The notes: generated by a model not told the origin, from the sequence alone. Positions 28,506 through 38,118 are shown, counted from the stretch's first letter. The stretch: DNA of 64,000 nt from Lacrimispora celerecrescens (GCF_000732605.1 NZ_JPME01000012.1:234950-298949), one strand, 5' to 3'. Made by a program: numbers and translations.

Positions 28506-28626
28506 TACGGGGAAATCTCTTTGGAATTTCCAGTTATACAAAGCGCTCCGCTTTGGATGCGCAATTCCGTCATAGGGCATACTGATTAGCCCGGAATATA
28601 TGGCGGTCAGCAGGAAGGAGAATATG

Positions 28627-31265
28627 ATGAAAGAATTGGAGAAGACCTATAATCCGTCAGGGATTGAAGGCAAGCTTTATGAGAAATGGCTGGATAAAAA
28701 GTATTTTCATGCAGAACCAAATAAGGATAAAAAGCCCTTTACCATTATCATGCCGCCGCCCAATATCACAGGGCAGCTTCATATGGGGCATGCCTTAGAC
28801 AATGCCATGCAGGATATTTTGATCCGCTATAAGCGGATGCAGGGATTCGAAGCCCTGTGGCAGCCAGGCACAGACCATGCGGCTATTGCAACGGAAGTTA
28901 AGGTTATCGAGAGCTTAAAGAAGCAGGGAATTGAAAAAGAAGAACTGGGCAGGGAAGGCTTCCTGGAAAAATGCTGGGACTGGAGAAAAGATTATGGCGG
29001 TCGGATCATCAACCAGCTTCATAAACTGGGATCTTCTGCCGATTGGGACAGAGAGCGTTTTACCATGGATGAAGGCTGTTCCGCAGCCGTTCAGGAAGTA
29101 TTTATCCGACTCTATGAAAAAGGTTATATTTATAAAGGTTCCCGTATTGTAAACTGGTGTCCGGTTTGCCAGACTTCCATTTCTGATGCGGAAGTGCTGC
29201 ATGAGGACCAGAACGGCTTCTTCTGGCATATTAATTACCCTATCGTAGGAGAAGAAGGCAGATTTGTGGAGATTGCAACTACCAGGCCGGAAACCCTTCT
29301 TGGAGATACTGCAGTAGCAGTGAACCCGGAAGATGAGCGCTATCAGGACCTTATCGGCAAGATGTTAGAGCTTCCTCTTACCGGCCGCCAGATACCGGTG
29401 GTAGCAGATTCTTATGTGGACAAAGAATTTGGTACCGGCTGTGTGAAAATTACCCCGGCCCACGACCCCAATGACTTTGAGGTTGGAAAGAGACACGATC
29501 TTCCTGAAATCAATGTCATGAATGACGATGCCACCATCAACCTTCCTGGCAGCAAATATCATGGTATGGAACGCTATGAGGCCAGAAAAACCATTGTAAA
29601 GGACCTTGAAGAGCTGGGGCTTCTGGTAAAGGTTGCTCCCCATGCCCATGCGGTAGGGATCCATGACCGCTGTAAGACCACTGTAGAGCCTTTGGTTAAG
29701 CAGCAGTGGTTTGTCAAGATGGAAGAGATGGCAAAGCCGGCAATTGAGGCTTTAAAATCAGGAGAACTGAAATTCGTTCCGGAGAGATTTGATAAGACCT
29801 ATCTTCACTGGCTTGACAATATCCGTGACTGGTGTATTTCCAGACAGCTTTGGTGGGGACACCGCATCCCGGCATATTATTGTGACCAGTGTGGAGAGAT
29901 CATCGTGTCAAAAGAAATTCCCACAGTATGCCCGAAATGCGGAGGAACCCATTTAACTCAGGATGAGGATACCCTTGATACCTGGTTTTCTTCTGCTCTC
30001 TGGCCATTCTCCACTTTAGGCTGGCCGGAAAAAACAGAGGACTTAGAATACTTCTACCCAACCGATGTGCTGGTTACTGGCTACGACATTATCTTCTTCT
30101 GGGTAATCCGAATGGTATTTTCCGGAATCGAGCAGACCGGTAAGCTTCCTTTCCACACGGTGCTGATGCACGGTCTGGTAAGAGATTCGGAAGGCCGCAA
30201 GATGAGTAAATCCTTAGGAAACGGAATCGATCCTCTGGAGGTTATTGAAAAGTACGGAGCCGATGCTCTGCGAATGACCCTGATCACCGGAAATGCGCCC
30301 GGCAATGACATGCGTTTCTATTGGGAGCGGGTGGAAGCCAGCAGAAACTTTGCCAATAAAGTTTGGAATGCTTCCCGCTTCATTATGATGAATATTGAAA
30401 AAGCACCGGATGCAAAGGCAGCGCTTTCTGAACTTACCATTGTGGACAAATGGATCCTGTCCAAGGCGAACACCCTTGCTAAGGATGTAACGGAGAACCT
30501 GGATAAGTATGAGCTTGGAATTGCTCTTCAAAAGGTTTATGATTTTATCTGGGAGGAATTCTGCGACTGGTATATCGAGATGGTGAAACCAAGGTTATGG
30601 ATGATAAGGATCAGACAAAAGCGGCTGCCATCTGGACGCTGAAAACCGTGCTTATTAACTCTTTAAAGCTTCTTCATCCTTATATGCCGTTCCTCACCGA
30701 GGAAATCTTCTGCAATCTTCAGGACGAAGAGGAATCCATTATGATTTCCAGCTGGCCGGAGTATAAGGAAGAATGGAACTTTGATACAGAAGAGCATGCG
30801 GTTGAAACCATTAAGGAAGCTGTAAGAGGAATCCGGAATGTACGCACCTCAATGAACGTTCCGCCAAGTAAGAAAGCGAAGGTTTATGTTGTTTCTGAGA
30901 ATCAGGAGATTCTTGATATCTTTGAACACAGTAAGGTATTTTTCGCTACGCTGGGATATGCCAGTGAAGTATATTTACAGAAGGATAAGAATGGCATAGC
31001 AGACGATGCCGTATCTGCGGTTATTCATCAGGCAGTTATCTATATGCCGTTTGCAGAACTGGTGGATATTGAAAAAGAAGTAGAGCGTTTAAAGAAGGAA
31101 GAAGAGCGCTTAGGCAAAGAACTGGCTCGTGTTGAGGGCATGCTTAACAACGAAAAGTTCGTAAGCAAGGCTCCTGCAGCCAAGATCGAAGAGGAAAAGG
31201 CAAAGCTTGAGAAATATGCTCAGATGATGGATCAGGTAAAGGAGAGACTTTCTCAGCTCTCTTAA
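28627..31265 (+). pseudogene. valS: Valyl-tRNA synthetase, interrupted by one frameshift in this sequence
   Basis: Class I synthetase that charges tRNA-Val. HMGH (HIGH box) is at 52-55 and KMSKS at 525-529, with the editing domain between them and a C-terminal coiled coil (EVERLKKEEERLGKELARVE). After VKPRLW the frame shifts at about 30599-30601. The continuing frame begins [15 protein letters not shown] and ends at 31265. One extra G restores about 879 residues, the normal length. The gene is usually essential and single-copy, so sequencing error is the likeliest cause; a second copy elsewhere is possible. The ATG at 28627 lies 6 bases after AGGAAGGAG. Confidence 0.93.
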
Positions 31266-31305
31266 ATCTCCATCTTGGAAAATCGACAATATTAAATAGA
31301 ATGTG

Positions 31306-31352
31306 AAAAACAGTCGAACATGGCAGAAAATGCTGTGGCCGGCTGTTTTTTG
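31306..31352 (+). terminator. Intrinsic terminator after valS
   Basis: AAAACAGTCG (31307-31316) pairs with CGGCTGTTTT (31340-31349), with an inner GGCAG/CTGT-type hairpin and a terminal T-run. It separates valS from the sporulation genes. Confidence 0.75.
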
Positions 31353-31514
31353 TTGCGCAGCCATGGGAGAAAGCGTCCTTTTTGAATTTTGTCCATTTGT
31401 CAGGAAGAGAGGAGGAAGAGACAAAAGGGGAACGTGTGGTCTGTAAGAATGTGTCGGCAAATGCCGTGGCAGGATGGAAAAAGGCGATAAAAAATTGGAA
31501 TCATCCCCATGGTT

Positions 31515-31547
31515 TTGACAAATTCTGAATGGCTTACTGGCTATAAT
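31515..31547 (+). promoter_or_regulatory. spoIIG-type promoter with long spacer
   Basis: TTGACA at 31515-31520 and TATAAT at 31542-31547 are perfect hexamers separated by 21 bases instead of 17. The Bacillus subtilis spoIIG promoter, activated by phosphorylated Spo0A, has a similarly long spacer (22). TTTGACA at 31514-31520 is one mismatch from an inverted Spo0A box, overlapping the -35. Spo0A control is inference. Confidence 0.7.
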
Positions 31548-31571
31548 GTTCGTACAGGGCGGGAGGTGAAA

Positions 31572-32402
31572 GTGGCGACGGAAATAAACCTGTATATTGA
31601 TGTGTTGTTCTTAACTAATTTTGCCATGGATTTCCTGGTATTATCCATTGTAAGACGGGGGATGAAGTATCGTCTCATATGGTGGAGAATGATTCTTGGG
31701 GCTATTTTGGGGGCAGCTTGGGCTGTGTTTGCTGCCGCTTTTCCATTTTTACCCCTGTGGCTTGAGATGGTAATAACCTATCTGGCAGTGAGCACCCTGA
31801 TGGTGATGACGGCTTTCGACGTAAAAAGACCAAAGGAAATAGGGAAAGCAGTAAGTGCTCTTTATCTGGCTGCAGTTACAACGGCAGGCATAATGGATGC
31901 CCTATATCAGCATACGAAGGCCGGCTATTATATAGAACAGATTCTTAGAGGAAATGGTCAGGAAGCCATGCCCTTTTACCGGTTGATTTTTATTGCAGCG
32001 GGTACTTACTTTGGAATCCGCTGCTTTCTGCGGCAGATTTCCGCCATGCTTAAGGGGAAGAACAATTTTTATGAAGTTACCATGCATTACAGAGGAAAGA
32101 AAAAGGTAGTAACGGCGCTGCTTGATACAGGAAACAGGCTGTATGAACCAGTAAGCCGTCGGGCCGTCCATGTTGTGACCTATGAAGCTATCCGGGAGCT
32201 ATGCGAAAGTGTGTCGGAGGTCGTTTATATTCCCTACGGCAGTGTTGGGAAAAGTGACGGCGTGCTGCCCGGAATCTTTTTGGATGAGATGGAGGTACGT
32301 CAAGGGGATGAAGTGAAGGTGATTGAAAGGCCTCTGGTGGCCGTATGCAAAAAGACATTATCCGTAAATGGAGAATATCAGATGCTGCTGCATGAAGAGT
32401 GA
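31572..32402 (+). CDS. spoIIGA: SpoIIGA, sigma-E processing aspartic protease
   Basis: About 276 residues. Five membrane segments in the first 150 residues are followed by a cytoplasmic aspartic protease-like domain with the catalytic Asp185 in LLDTGN. It cleaves the pro-peptide of sigma-E, encoded next, during early sporulation in the mother cell. The GTG at 31572 with GGGAGGTG upstream was chosen because the longer frame from 31509 starts inside the promoter. Confidence 0.93.
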   Translation: MATEINLYIDVLFLTNFAMDFLVLSIVRRGMKYRLIWWRMILGAILGAAWAVFAAAFPFLPLWLEMVITYLAVSTLMVMTAFDVKRPKEIGKAVSALYLAAVTTAGIMDALYQHTKAGYYIEQILRGNGQEAMPFYRLIFIAAGTYFGIRCFLRQISAMLKGKNNFYEVTMHYRGKKKVVTALLDTGNRLYEPVSRRAVHVVTYEAIRELCESVSEVVYIPYGSVGKSDGVLPGIFLDEMEVRQGDEVKVIERPLVAVCKKTLSVNGEYQMLLHEE

Positions 32403-32429
32403 GTGAACGAAGTAAAGGAGAGAGTATCA

Positions 32430-33170
32430 ATGATTATAAAAGTATCCGTACCAAACCGTTTCCAGTTTAAGGCAATTCCAACATTTAAAACATTGATGAT
32501 GCCATCACAGGGGGAGGTTCATTACATAGGGGGAGCTGATATTCTTCCTCCGCCTCTGGACAATGAAAAAGAAGCACAGATTATTGGGCTTCTTGGCAGT
32601 GATGATGATCAGAGAGCAAAATCAGAGTTAATTGAACATAATCTCCGTCTGGTGGTATACATAGCGAAGAAGTTTGATAATACCAGTGTTGGGGTGGAGG
32701 ATTTAATTTCCATAGGTACCATCGGACTCATTAAGGCCATTAATACGTTTAATCCTAATAAAAACATTAAATTGGCCACCTATGCCTCCCGCTGCATTGA
32801 AAATGAAATACTCATGTACCTGCGCCGGAATAACAAGACCAAGATGGAGGTTTCCATTGATGAGCCTTTGAACGTGGACTGGGATGGGAACGAACTCCTT
32901 TTATCAGATATTCTCGGAACCGAAGAGGACGTTATTTATAAGGATTTAGAAACTGAGGTGGAGCGAAACCTTTTAAATACTGCCATCAGCCGATTAAGCC
33001 CAAGGGAGAGAAAGATCGTGGAGCTGCGGTTTGGACTCACAGATGAGGAAGGAGAGGAAATGACCCAGAAAGAAGTTGCGGATTTACTGGGGATCTCCCA
33101 GTCCTATATATCCAGACTGGAAAAGAAGATTATGAAGAGGTTAAAAAAAGAAATTGTACGGTTTGAGTAA
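32430..33170 (+). CDS. sigE: Sporulation sigma factor sigma-E
   Basis: 246 residues. The first 25-30 residues form the pro-sequence. Region 2 ([34 protein letters not shown]) and region 4 ([37 protein letters not shown]) are intact. It directs early mother-cell transcription. The ATG has AAAGGAGAG 8 bases upstream. It follows spoIIGA by 27 bases, the conserved spoIIG operon; the usual third gene sigG is displaced (36317, opposite strand). Confidence 0.96.
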   Translation: MIIKVSVPNRFQFKAIPTFKTLMMPSQGEVHYIGGADILPPPLDNEKEAQIIGLLGSDDDQRAKSELIEHNLRLVVYIAKKFDNTSVGVEDLISIGTIGLIKAINTFNPNKNIKLATYASRCIENEILMYLRRNNKTKMEVSIDEPLNVDWDGNELLLSDILGTEEDVIYKDLETEVERNLLNTAISRLSPRERKIVELRFGLTDEEGEEMTQKEVADLLGISQSYISRLEKKIMKRLKKEIVRFE

Positions 33171-33184
33171 CCGTTATGGCTGAA

Positions 33185-33219
33185 AAAGGGAAGACTTAAC
33201 ATAGTCTTTCCTTTTTTTG
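33185..33219 (+). terminator. Intrinsic terminator after sigE
   Basis: AAAGGGAAGACT (33185-33196) pairs with AGTCTTTCCTTT (33203-33214) with one G-U pair, followed by a T-run. Confidence 0.88.
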
Positions 33220-33226
33220 TTAATTA

Positions 33227-33253
33227 TGAAACTTTTTTGCGTTATAATACGTC
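33227..33253 (+). promoter_or_regulatory. ECF-type autoregulatory promoter (TGAAAC-N17-CGTC)
   Basis: TGAAAC at 33227-33232 and CGTC at 33250-33253 match the -35/-10 recognised by sigma-V/M/X-type ECF factors. A housekeeping-like TATAAT (33243-33248) lies within the spacer. It stands 32 bases upstream of the ECF gene, indicating self-activation. Confidence 0.75.
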
Positions 33254-33284
33254 TAATAGATAGAACCCCAGAGAGGAGGAAGAA

Positions 33285-33764
33285 ATGAAACAAAAGATTG
33301 AAGAAGAGGCAGAACGAATCCTTTTGAAAAATTATGAATCTTATTACCGGCTTGCGTACAGTTATGTAAAAAATGAACAGGATGCCCTGGATATCGTTCA
33401 GGAGAGTGCATACCGGGTAATTAAGGAATGCAGGAGACTGAGAGAAGAAACCTATTTGTCGACCTGGATTCACCGGATTGTCATAAATGCATCCATTGAT
33501 TTTTTAAGGAAGCAGAAAAAGGAAAGCGTGAGCTTTGATGAGGTGGAGATTCCACATGAAGATAGTTATAAGGAAGATGATCCTCTGGAGCTTTTAAGTT
33601 CATTAGAGGAAAAGGATCGTACAATCGTGATTTTAAAATATATGGAGGAATGGAAACTGGAAGAAATTGCTGAAATACTGGAAATGAACGTGAGTACTGT
33701 TAAGGCCAGGCTATACCGGGCACTGAAGAAACTAAAGATTTTACTGGAACCCGAGATTACGTAG
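33285..33764 (+). CDS. ECF RNA polymerase sigma factor (SigV-like)
   Basis: 159 residues, with only regions 2 (YRLAYSYVKNEQDALDIVQES) and 4 (LEEIAEILEMNVSTVKARLYRALKKL), the ECF layout. The promoter upstream has the ECF signature. It is followed after 20 bases by a membrane anti-sigma protein resembling RsiV. Sigma-V systems in Bacillus and Clostridioides respond to lysozyme; the same role here is inference. Confidence 0.88.
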   Translation: MKQKIEEEAERILLKNYESYYRLAYSYVKNEQDALDIVQESAYRVIKECRRLREETYLSTWIHRIVINASIDFLRKQKKESVSFDEVEIPHEDSYKEDDPLELLSSLEEKDRTIVILKYMEEWKLEEIAEILEMNVSTVKARLYRALKKLKILLEPEIT

Positions 33765-33784
33765 GAGAGAAAGGAGCAGTTATT

Positions 33785-34654
33785 ATGGAACACAGTGATG
33801 AGGAAAAACTGTTAAGGATGAAAGATAGATACCATAATATTCCTGTGCCGGATGCTGCCCGTGTAAGTTTGGCGGCAGGAATTGAGAGAGCAAAAAAAGA
33901 AAAGAGGAGAATTCAGATGATGAAAATGACAAAAAGAACAGGAATCACAGCAGCAGCTGCAATGGCAGCAATCGTAATTATGGCAAATGCCAGCCCGGTT
34001 ACCGCCAATGCTATGGAAGAAATCCCGGTTTTAGGAGCAATCGCAAAGGTTGTTACATTCCGTACCTTTGAGGATGCCAATAATAATTATGAGGCTAAAA
34101 TTGATATCCCAAAGGTCTCCATTAATGAGAAGGATAATGTGAAGGTTAACCGTTCCATTGAAGAGTACGCCAATCAGCTGATTGCAGAATATGAAAAGCA
34201 GGTGGCTGGAGATCAGGCAGGTGACGGCCACTATTCCGTGACCTCCAGCTATGATGTTGTAACAGACAACGATAAATACCTTTCCCTGCGGATCAATACA
34301 ACGGTTGTTATGGCCAGCGGAGCGGAATCTGTAAAGATCTTTACCATTGATAAGGAGACAGGAAACGTGGTGTCTTTAAAGGATCTGATGAAAGATAAGG
34401 CTGACTACATTACTGCCATCAGTGATAATATCAAAAAGCAGATGGAAGAACAAATGGCAGCGGATGATTCAAAGATGTATTTTTATAATACTGGAGAGGA
34501 TTCCGTGGACGAATTCAAGCAGATTACCGGGGATGAAAGCTTTTACTTTAATGCCAATGGAGAAATCGTAATCGCATTTGACGAATATGAAGTGGCTCCA
34601 GGATACATGGGTGCAGTAGAGTTTACCATACCAAAAGATGTAACCGGATTTTAA
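33785..34654 (+). CDS. RsiV-like anti-sigma factor (DUF3298)
   Basis: 289 residues. The N-terminal cytoplasmic segment of about 50 residues is basic and should hold the sigma factor. One membrane span follows at about 52-72 (GITAAAAMAAIVIMAN). The extracellular domain is DUF3298/RsiV-like (YSVTSSYDVVTDNDKYLSLRI, KIFTIDKETGNVVSLKDL, ending AFDEYEVAPGYMG). In relatives this domain binds lysozyme and is cleaved in two steps to release the sigma factor. Gene order fits a cognate pair. Confidence 0.85.
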   Translation: MEHSDEEKLLRMKDRYHNIPVPDAARVSLAAGIERAKKEKRRIQMMKMTKRTGITAAAAMAAIVIMANASPVTANAMEEIPVLGAIAKVVTFRTFEDANNNYEAKIDIPKVSINEKDNVKVNRSIEEYANQLIAEYEKQVAGDQAGDGHYSVTSSYDVVTDNDKYLSLRINTTVVMASGAESVKIFTIDKETGNVVSLKDLMKDKADYITAISDNIKKQMEEQMAADDSKMYFYNTGEDSVDEFKQITGDESFYFNANGEIVIAFDEYEVAPGYMGAVEFTIPKDVTGF

Positions 34655-34681
34655 GCGAATATCCGAATGACTTTCATGTGG

Positions 34682-34724
34682 AACAAACCCGCCTTTTATT
34701 TGGAAAGACGGGTTTGTTTTTTGT
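34682..34724 (+). terminator. Intrinsic terminator after the anti-sigma gene
   Basis: AACAAACCCG (34682-34691) pairs perfectly with CGGGTTTGTT (34709-34718), followed by a T-run. Confidence 0.88.
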
Positions 34725-34793
34725 GAAATGGGCACTGTATGAGAAGCGTAAAAAGAAAACTTGTGGTATTCTTGTTTCATGGAGGTGTAACAT

Positions 34794-35711
34794 ATGCACG
34801 CATGGGAAGCAATACAAAAATCATTGGATTATATTGAAATACACACAACAGAAGAAATCAGCATTGAAACGCTTGCAGATATTGCCGGTCTATCACCCTA
34901 TTATTTTCAAAGATTGTTTAAGCGGCTTGTTAAAAGATCAGTATTTGAATATGTAAAGCTTCGTAGATTGGCTCAATCTGTAGAATCCTTGAAAGATCAT
35001 AAGCGAATTGCAGATGTTGCCGCAGAGTACGGATTTTCAAGCCATGCAAATTTTACAAGGGCATTTAAAGAGGCCTATAACATTAAACCGGATGAATATC
35101 GTGTTAAGTCGATTCCTCTTAATCAGATGAACAAGCCGGATTTACAGCTTAACTATATATTGATAGATGAAAATGTGCCTTTAATCGCTGACGGTATTGT
35201 TATGGAAATCACAAGAAAGCAATTGATTCATCCGGAAACATATTATGGTTTAACGACAAAAGTATTAATATCCAATCAGATACCTGTGGGTGAGGCGACA
35301 GGCATTGATACACCTTTTATATTGTGGGAACGTTTTCACCAAATGAAACCGGAAATAAAGGGGCTGATACCTAATGGCATAGAACTTGGCGCTTCTATGA
35401 TGGGTGACATGGAAAACGGTACATTCACTTACTTTGCAGGAGCGTCTGTAGATGGTGAAGTACCTGCCGCAAATGGCATGACAGTCTGGGAATTACCTGA
35501 AGCCGAATATATTATTTGTTCTATTGAGGCGGAAACTTTTGCGGAACTTGCCACAATCGCTCTTAATAAGGCTATGACATACCTGATCAGCACGTGGCTT
35601 CCCAGCCGTAGGTTGACAATCCGGCCATTTTCGGCGGAAAAATATTATCCGGCAGCTTCTGACGGCTTCTCTATGGAAATATGGGTAATACCTGTTCCGC
35701 TGCCAGATTAA
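34794..35711 (+). CDS. AraC-family regulator with GyrI-like effector domain
   Basis: 305 residues. The N-terminal double helix-turn-helix (ISIETLADIAGLSPYYFQRL; VAAEYGFSSHANFTRAFKEAY) is followed from about residue 125 by a GyrI-like/effector-binding domain (YYGLTTKVLI, YFAGASVDGE, WELPEAEYIICSIEAETFAEL). This Rob/SoxS-like layout typically senses hydrophobic small molecules and activates efflux or stress genes. The ATG follows GGAGGTG. It belongs to the block separating sigE from sigG. Confidence 0.88.
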   Translation: MHAWEAIQKSLDYIEIHTTEEISIETLADIAGLSPYYFQRLFKRLVKRSVFEYVKLRRLAQSVESLKDHKRIADVAAEYGFSSHANFTRAFKEAYNIKPDEYRVKSIPLNQMNKPDLQLNYILIDENVPLIADGIVMEITRKQLIHPETYYGLTTKVLISNQIPVGEATGIDTPFILWERFHQMKPEIKGLIPNGIELGASMMGDMENGTFTYFAGASVDGEVPAANGMTVWELPEAEYIICSIEAETFAELATIALNKAMTYLISTWLPSRRLTIRPFSAEKYYPAASDGFSMEIWVIPVPLPD

Positions 35712-35727
35712 AACTTAGGAGGATTAT

Positions 35728-36156
35728 ATGGAGTGGAGCGAGTTATACGGCCGTGTTCATCAGCCTGCGTATGAAAACTTCAGTGAGTATGTAAATAGTG
35801 ATTTATGGTTGGAGCTAAATTCCTATATTCAGGATACCTATCACATCCTACCCAAAATAGAATATAGCGGCTGCTCTATGCAAAAAGGATGGAATATAAA
35901 ATACAGGAAGGGCGGTAAATCCCTATGTATCCTTTATCCAATGCAAGGATACTTTATCGTGCTGGCAGTAATAGGAGAACGTGAAATCAATGAAGCGGAA
36001 TTGTTAATACCATTATGCAGTGAATATACTCAAAACCTTTTTAAGCAGACGATTTCCGGATACAGTGGAAAGTGGATGATGATTGATGTAAAAAAACCGG
36101 CTGTACTGAATGATGTGAAAAATATAATTACATTACGGGTGTCTCGGAGAAAGTGA
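35728..36156 (+). CDS. DUF3788 family protein
   Basis: 142 residues, soluble, no signal peptide. It has the DUF3788 pattern of a short alpha/beta protein (NSYIQDTYHILPKIEYSGCS, GWNIKYRKGGKSLCILYP, MMIDVKKPAVLNDVKNIITL). Function unknown. It starts 17 bases after the AraC regulator with TAGGAGG before the ATG, so the two form an operon; such pairs often come together as small accessory modules. Confidence 0.8.
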   Translation: MEWSELYGRVHQPAYENFSEYVNSDLWLELNSYIQDTYHILPKIEYSGCSMQKGWNIKYRKGGKSLCILYPMQGYFIVLAVIGEREINEAELLIPLCSEYTQNLFKQTISGYSGKWMMIDVKKPAVLNDVKNIITLRVSRRK

Positions 36157-36260
36157 AAGAAATTACAAGGGAAAGCTGGATTCAATAGAATGAAAGATAG
36201 ATTTTTAAGACTAAGTAAATGAGGTGATATCAGGAGTGAGAAATCTCTCCGGTATATGTA

Positions 36261-36298
36261 AAAGCCTGCCTTCTTAAACAGAAAGGTGGGCTTTGTAT
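36261..36298. terminator. Imperfect terminator hairpin between convergent genes
   Basis: AAAGCCTGCCTTCT (36261-36274) pairs imperfectly with AGAAAGGTGGGCTTT (36280-36294) around a 5-base loop. It lies between DUF3788 (plus) and sigG (minus). The rest of 36157-36316 shows nothing recognisable. Confidence 0.6.
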
Positions 36299-36316
36299 TT
36301 ATAAGGAAGCCATTAC

Positions 36317-37093
36317 CTAAGAAAGGTAATTCTTCATGGTTTTTAATGCGTTTTTTTCCAGGCGGCTTACCTGTGCCTGACTGATATGGATTTCTTCTGC
36401 TACCTCAGTCTGAGTCTTTCCTTCAAAAAAACGCATATCAATGATATGGCGCTCCCTCTCGGGTAGGCGTCTCATGGCCTCGTTTAAGGAGATGTCCTCT
36501 ACCCAGTTTTCCTCCAGGTTTTTTTTGTCGCTGATCTGGTCCATGACAAAAAGAGGATCACCGCCGTCGGAATAGACCGGCTCATAAAGGCTGACCGGGC
36601 TTTGAATGGCATCTAATGCATACGTAATGTCTTCTTTGCTGACTCCGATTTCATCGGCGATCTCCATTAAGGTAGGTTCCTTTAAGTTTTTTTTCATCAG
36701 ATTTTCTTTGGCATAGATCGCCTTATAAGCGGTATCACGCAGAGACCGGCTGACACGGATGGAATTATTATCCCGAAGATAACGCCGTACTTCGCCCAGG
36801 ATCATGGGCACCGCATAGGTGGAGAATCGGACGTTCTGCGTAATATCGAAATTATCAATGGCTTTAATCAAACCGATGCAGCCAATCTGAAATAGGTCGT
36901 CCACGTTTTCATTGCTACCGGAAAAACGTTGTATGACACTGAGAACCAGTCTTAAGTTTCCCTTGATGTAATCTTCTCTGGCCTTTTTATCCCCGTCAAG
37001 AATCCGTTTGAATAGAATTTCCTTCTCTTCATTGTTAAGAAGAGGAAGTTTGGAAGTATTGACACCGCAAATCTCTACTTTGTATCCAGACAT
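36317..37093 (-). CDS. sigG: Sporulation sigma factor sigma-G
   Basis: 258 residues. The N-terminus KVEICGVNTSKLPLLNNEEK is the conserved sigma-G start. Regions 2 (DDLFQIGCIGLIKAIDNFDI), 3 and 4 (GKTQTEVAEEIHISQAQVSRLEK) are intact. It directs late forespore transcription. In many Firmicutes it follows sigE on the same strand; here it is 3.1 kb away and inverted. A possible forespore-type promoter on the minus strand near 37195-37225 (GTATA, 18 bases, CATCATT) is weak. Confidence 0.95.
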   Translation of the reverse strand: MSGYKVEICGVNTSKLPLLNNEEKEILFKRILDGDKKAREDYIKGNLRLVLSVIQRFSGSNENVDDLFQIGCIGLIKAIDNFDITQNVRFSTYAVPMILGEVRRYLRDNNSIRVSRSLRDTAYKAIYAKENLMKKNLKEPTLMEIADEIGVSKEDITYALDAIQSPVSLYEPVYSDGGDPLFVMDQISDKKNLEENWVEDISLNEAMRRLPERERHIIDMRFFEGKTQTEVAEEIHISQAQVSRLEKNALKTMKNYLS

Positions 37094-37263
37094 ATCTTTC
37101 CCTCCGCATCATTCTTTATTACTGCAAGCAAGCTTATGCTGCAATGGCCAAATACCTTACAGCTTACTGCGGGGTATTTGACTATCATAAAGAAATGATG
37201 TACTCATTCGAGGGCTTTTATACGATAGCCGAATCAAATTATTTTCCAGTTTTTAGGTCATTA

Positions 37264-38034
37264 TTAATCCTGCTTATTTTTTTCATACAGAACCAGCAGT
37301 CCCTTTAATAGTAGAGCTTCGTCATATTGAATTTTATGATAACAAAGCGGGATGACGGATGAGGCCAGTCCTCCGGTTGCCACAAGGCTTTCAAAAGCCC
37401 CAAGTTCTTCCTCCATACGGTCTATGACACCGTCGATCATGGCGGCATTGCCGTAAAGGATTCCGTTTTTCATGCAGTCAATGGTATTTTTGCCGATTAC
37501 CCTGGTGGGTTTGTTTAAACCGATGTAAGGGAGCTGGGCGGCCCGGCTGCTTAAGGAATCCAGGGAGACTCTAAGGCCGGGGAATATAATTCCGCCGGAG
37601 TAGTTTCCACCCCGGTCAATGACGGACATGGTGGTAGCGGTTCCCATGTCAACGATGATGATGGGTGCCGGATATTCTTTTAAAGCAGCAACTGCATTCA
37701 CGATTAAATCGCTGCCAACTGTTTTCGGGTTGTCCATCTTGATGTTGAGTCCTGTTTTCATTCCGGAGCCGACCACCATGGGTGTCTTTCCTGTTATTTT
37801 TTTAACAGCACTCACGACTACATCGGTAAGAGGAGGAACAACCGAAGACAGGATTGCCCCTTCTATCGAAGAGAGGGGCAGATTGTGAATTTCCATAATA
37901 TCTTTTATATTAACCGCATATTCCAGCTCTGTTTTTCCGAGATTGGTGGTAACTCGCTCTACAAAGTAGATGCCTGTATTGTCGATGCCGCCTATGACAA
38001 TATTGCTGTTTCCCATATCAATGGCCAAAATCAT
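37264..38034 (-). CDS. coaX: Type III pantothenate kinase
   Basis: 256 residues. The ASKHA-fold phosphate loop is AIDMGNSNIVIGG at 4-16; GTATTMSVID and the GGIIFPG segment are also present. It phosphorylates pantothenate, the first step of coenzyme A synthesis, using K+ or NH4+. The ATG at 38034 with AAAGGAG upstream is preferred over a frame start at 38106. It is divergent from coaBC, which catalyses the next two steps; the 84 bases between them must hold both promoters (TATACT at 38072-38077 is a candidate -10). Confidence 0.94.
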   Translation of the reverse strand: MILAIDMGNSNIVIGGIDNTGIYFVERVTTNLGKTELEYAVNIKDIMEIHNLPLSSIEGAILSSVVPPLTDVVVSAVKKITGKTPMVVGSGMKTGLNIKMDNPKTVGSDLIVNAVAALKEYPAPIIIVDMGTATTMSVIDRGGNYSGGIIFPGLRVSLDSLSSRAAQLPYIGLNKPTRVIGKNTIDCMKNGILYGNAAMIDGVIDRMEEELGAFESLVATGGLASSVIPLCYHKIQYDEALLLKGLLVLYEKNKQD

Positions 38035-38118
38035 AAAGGGAACTCCTTTCCAACTTTTTTTTCTTGTGCTATACTGTAGAGTATCATATTTTAAGACGAA
38101 AAACAACGGGAGGCACTT

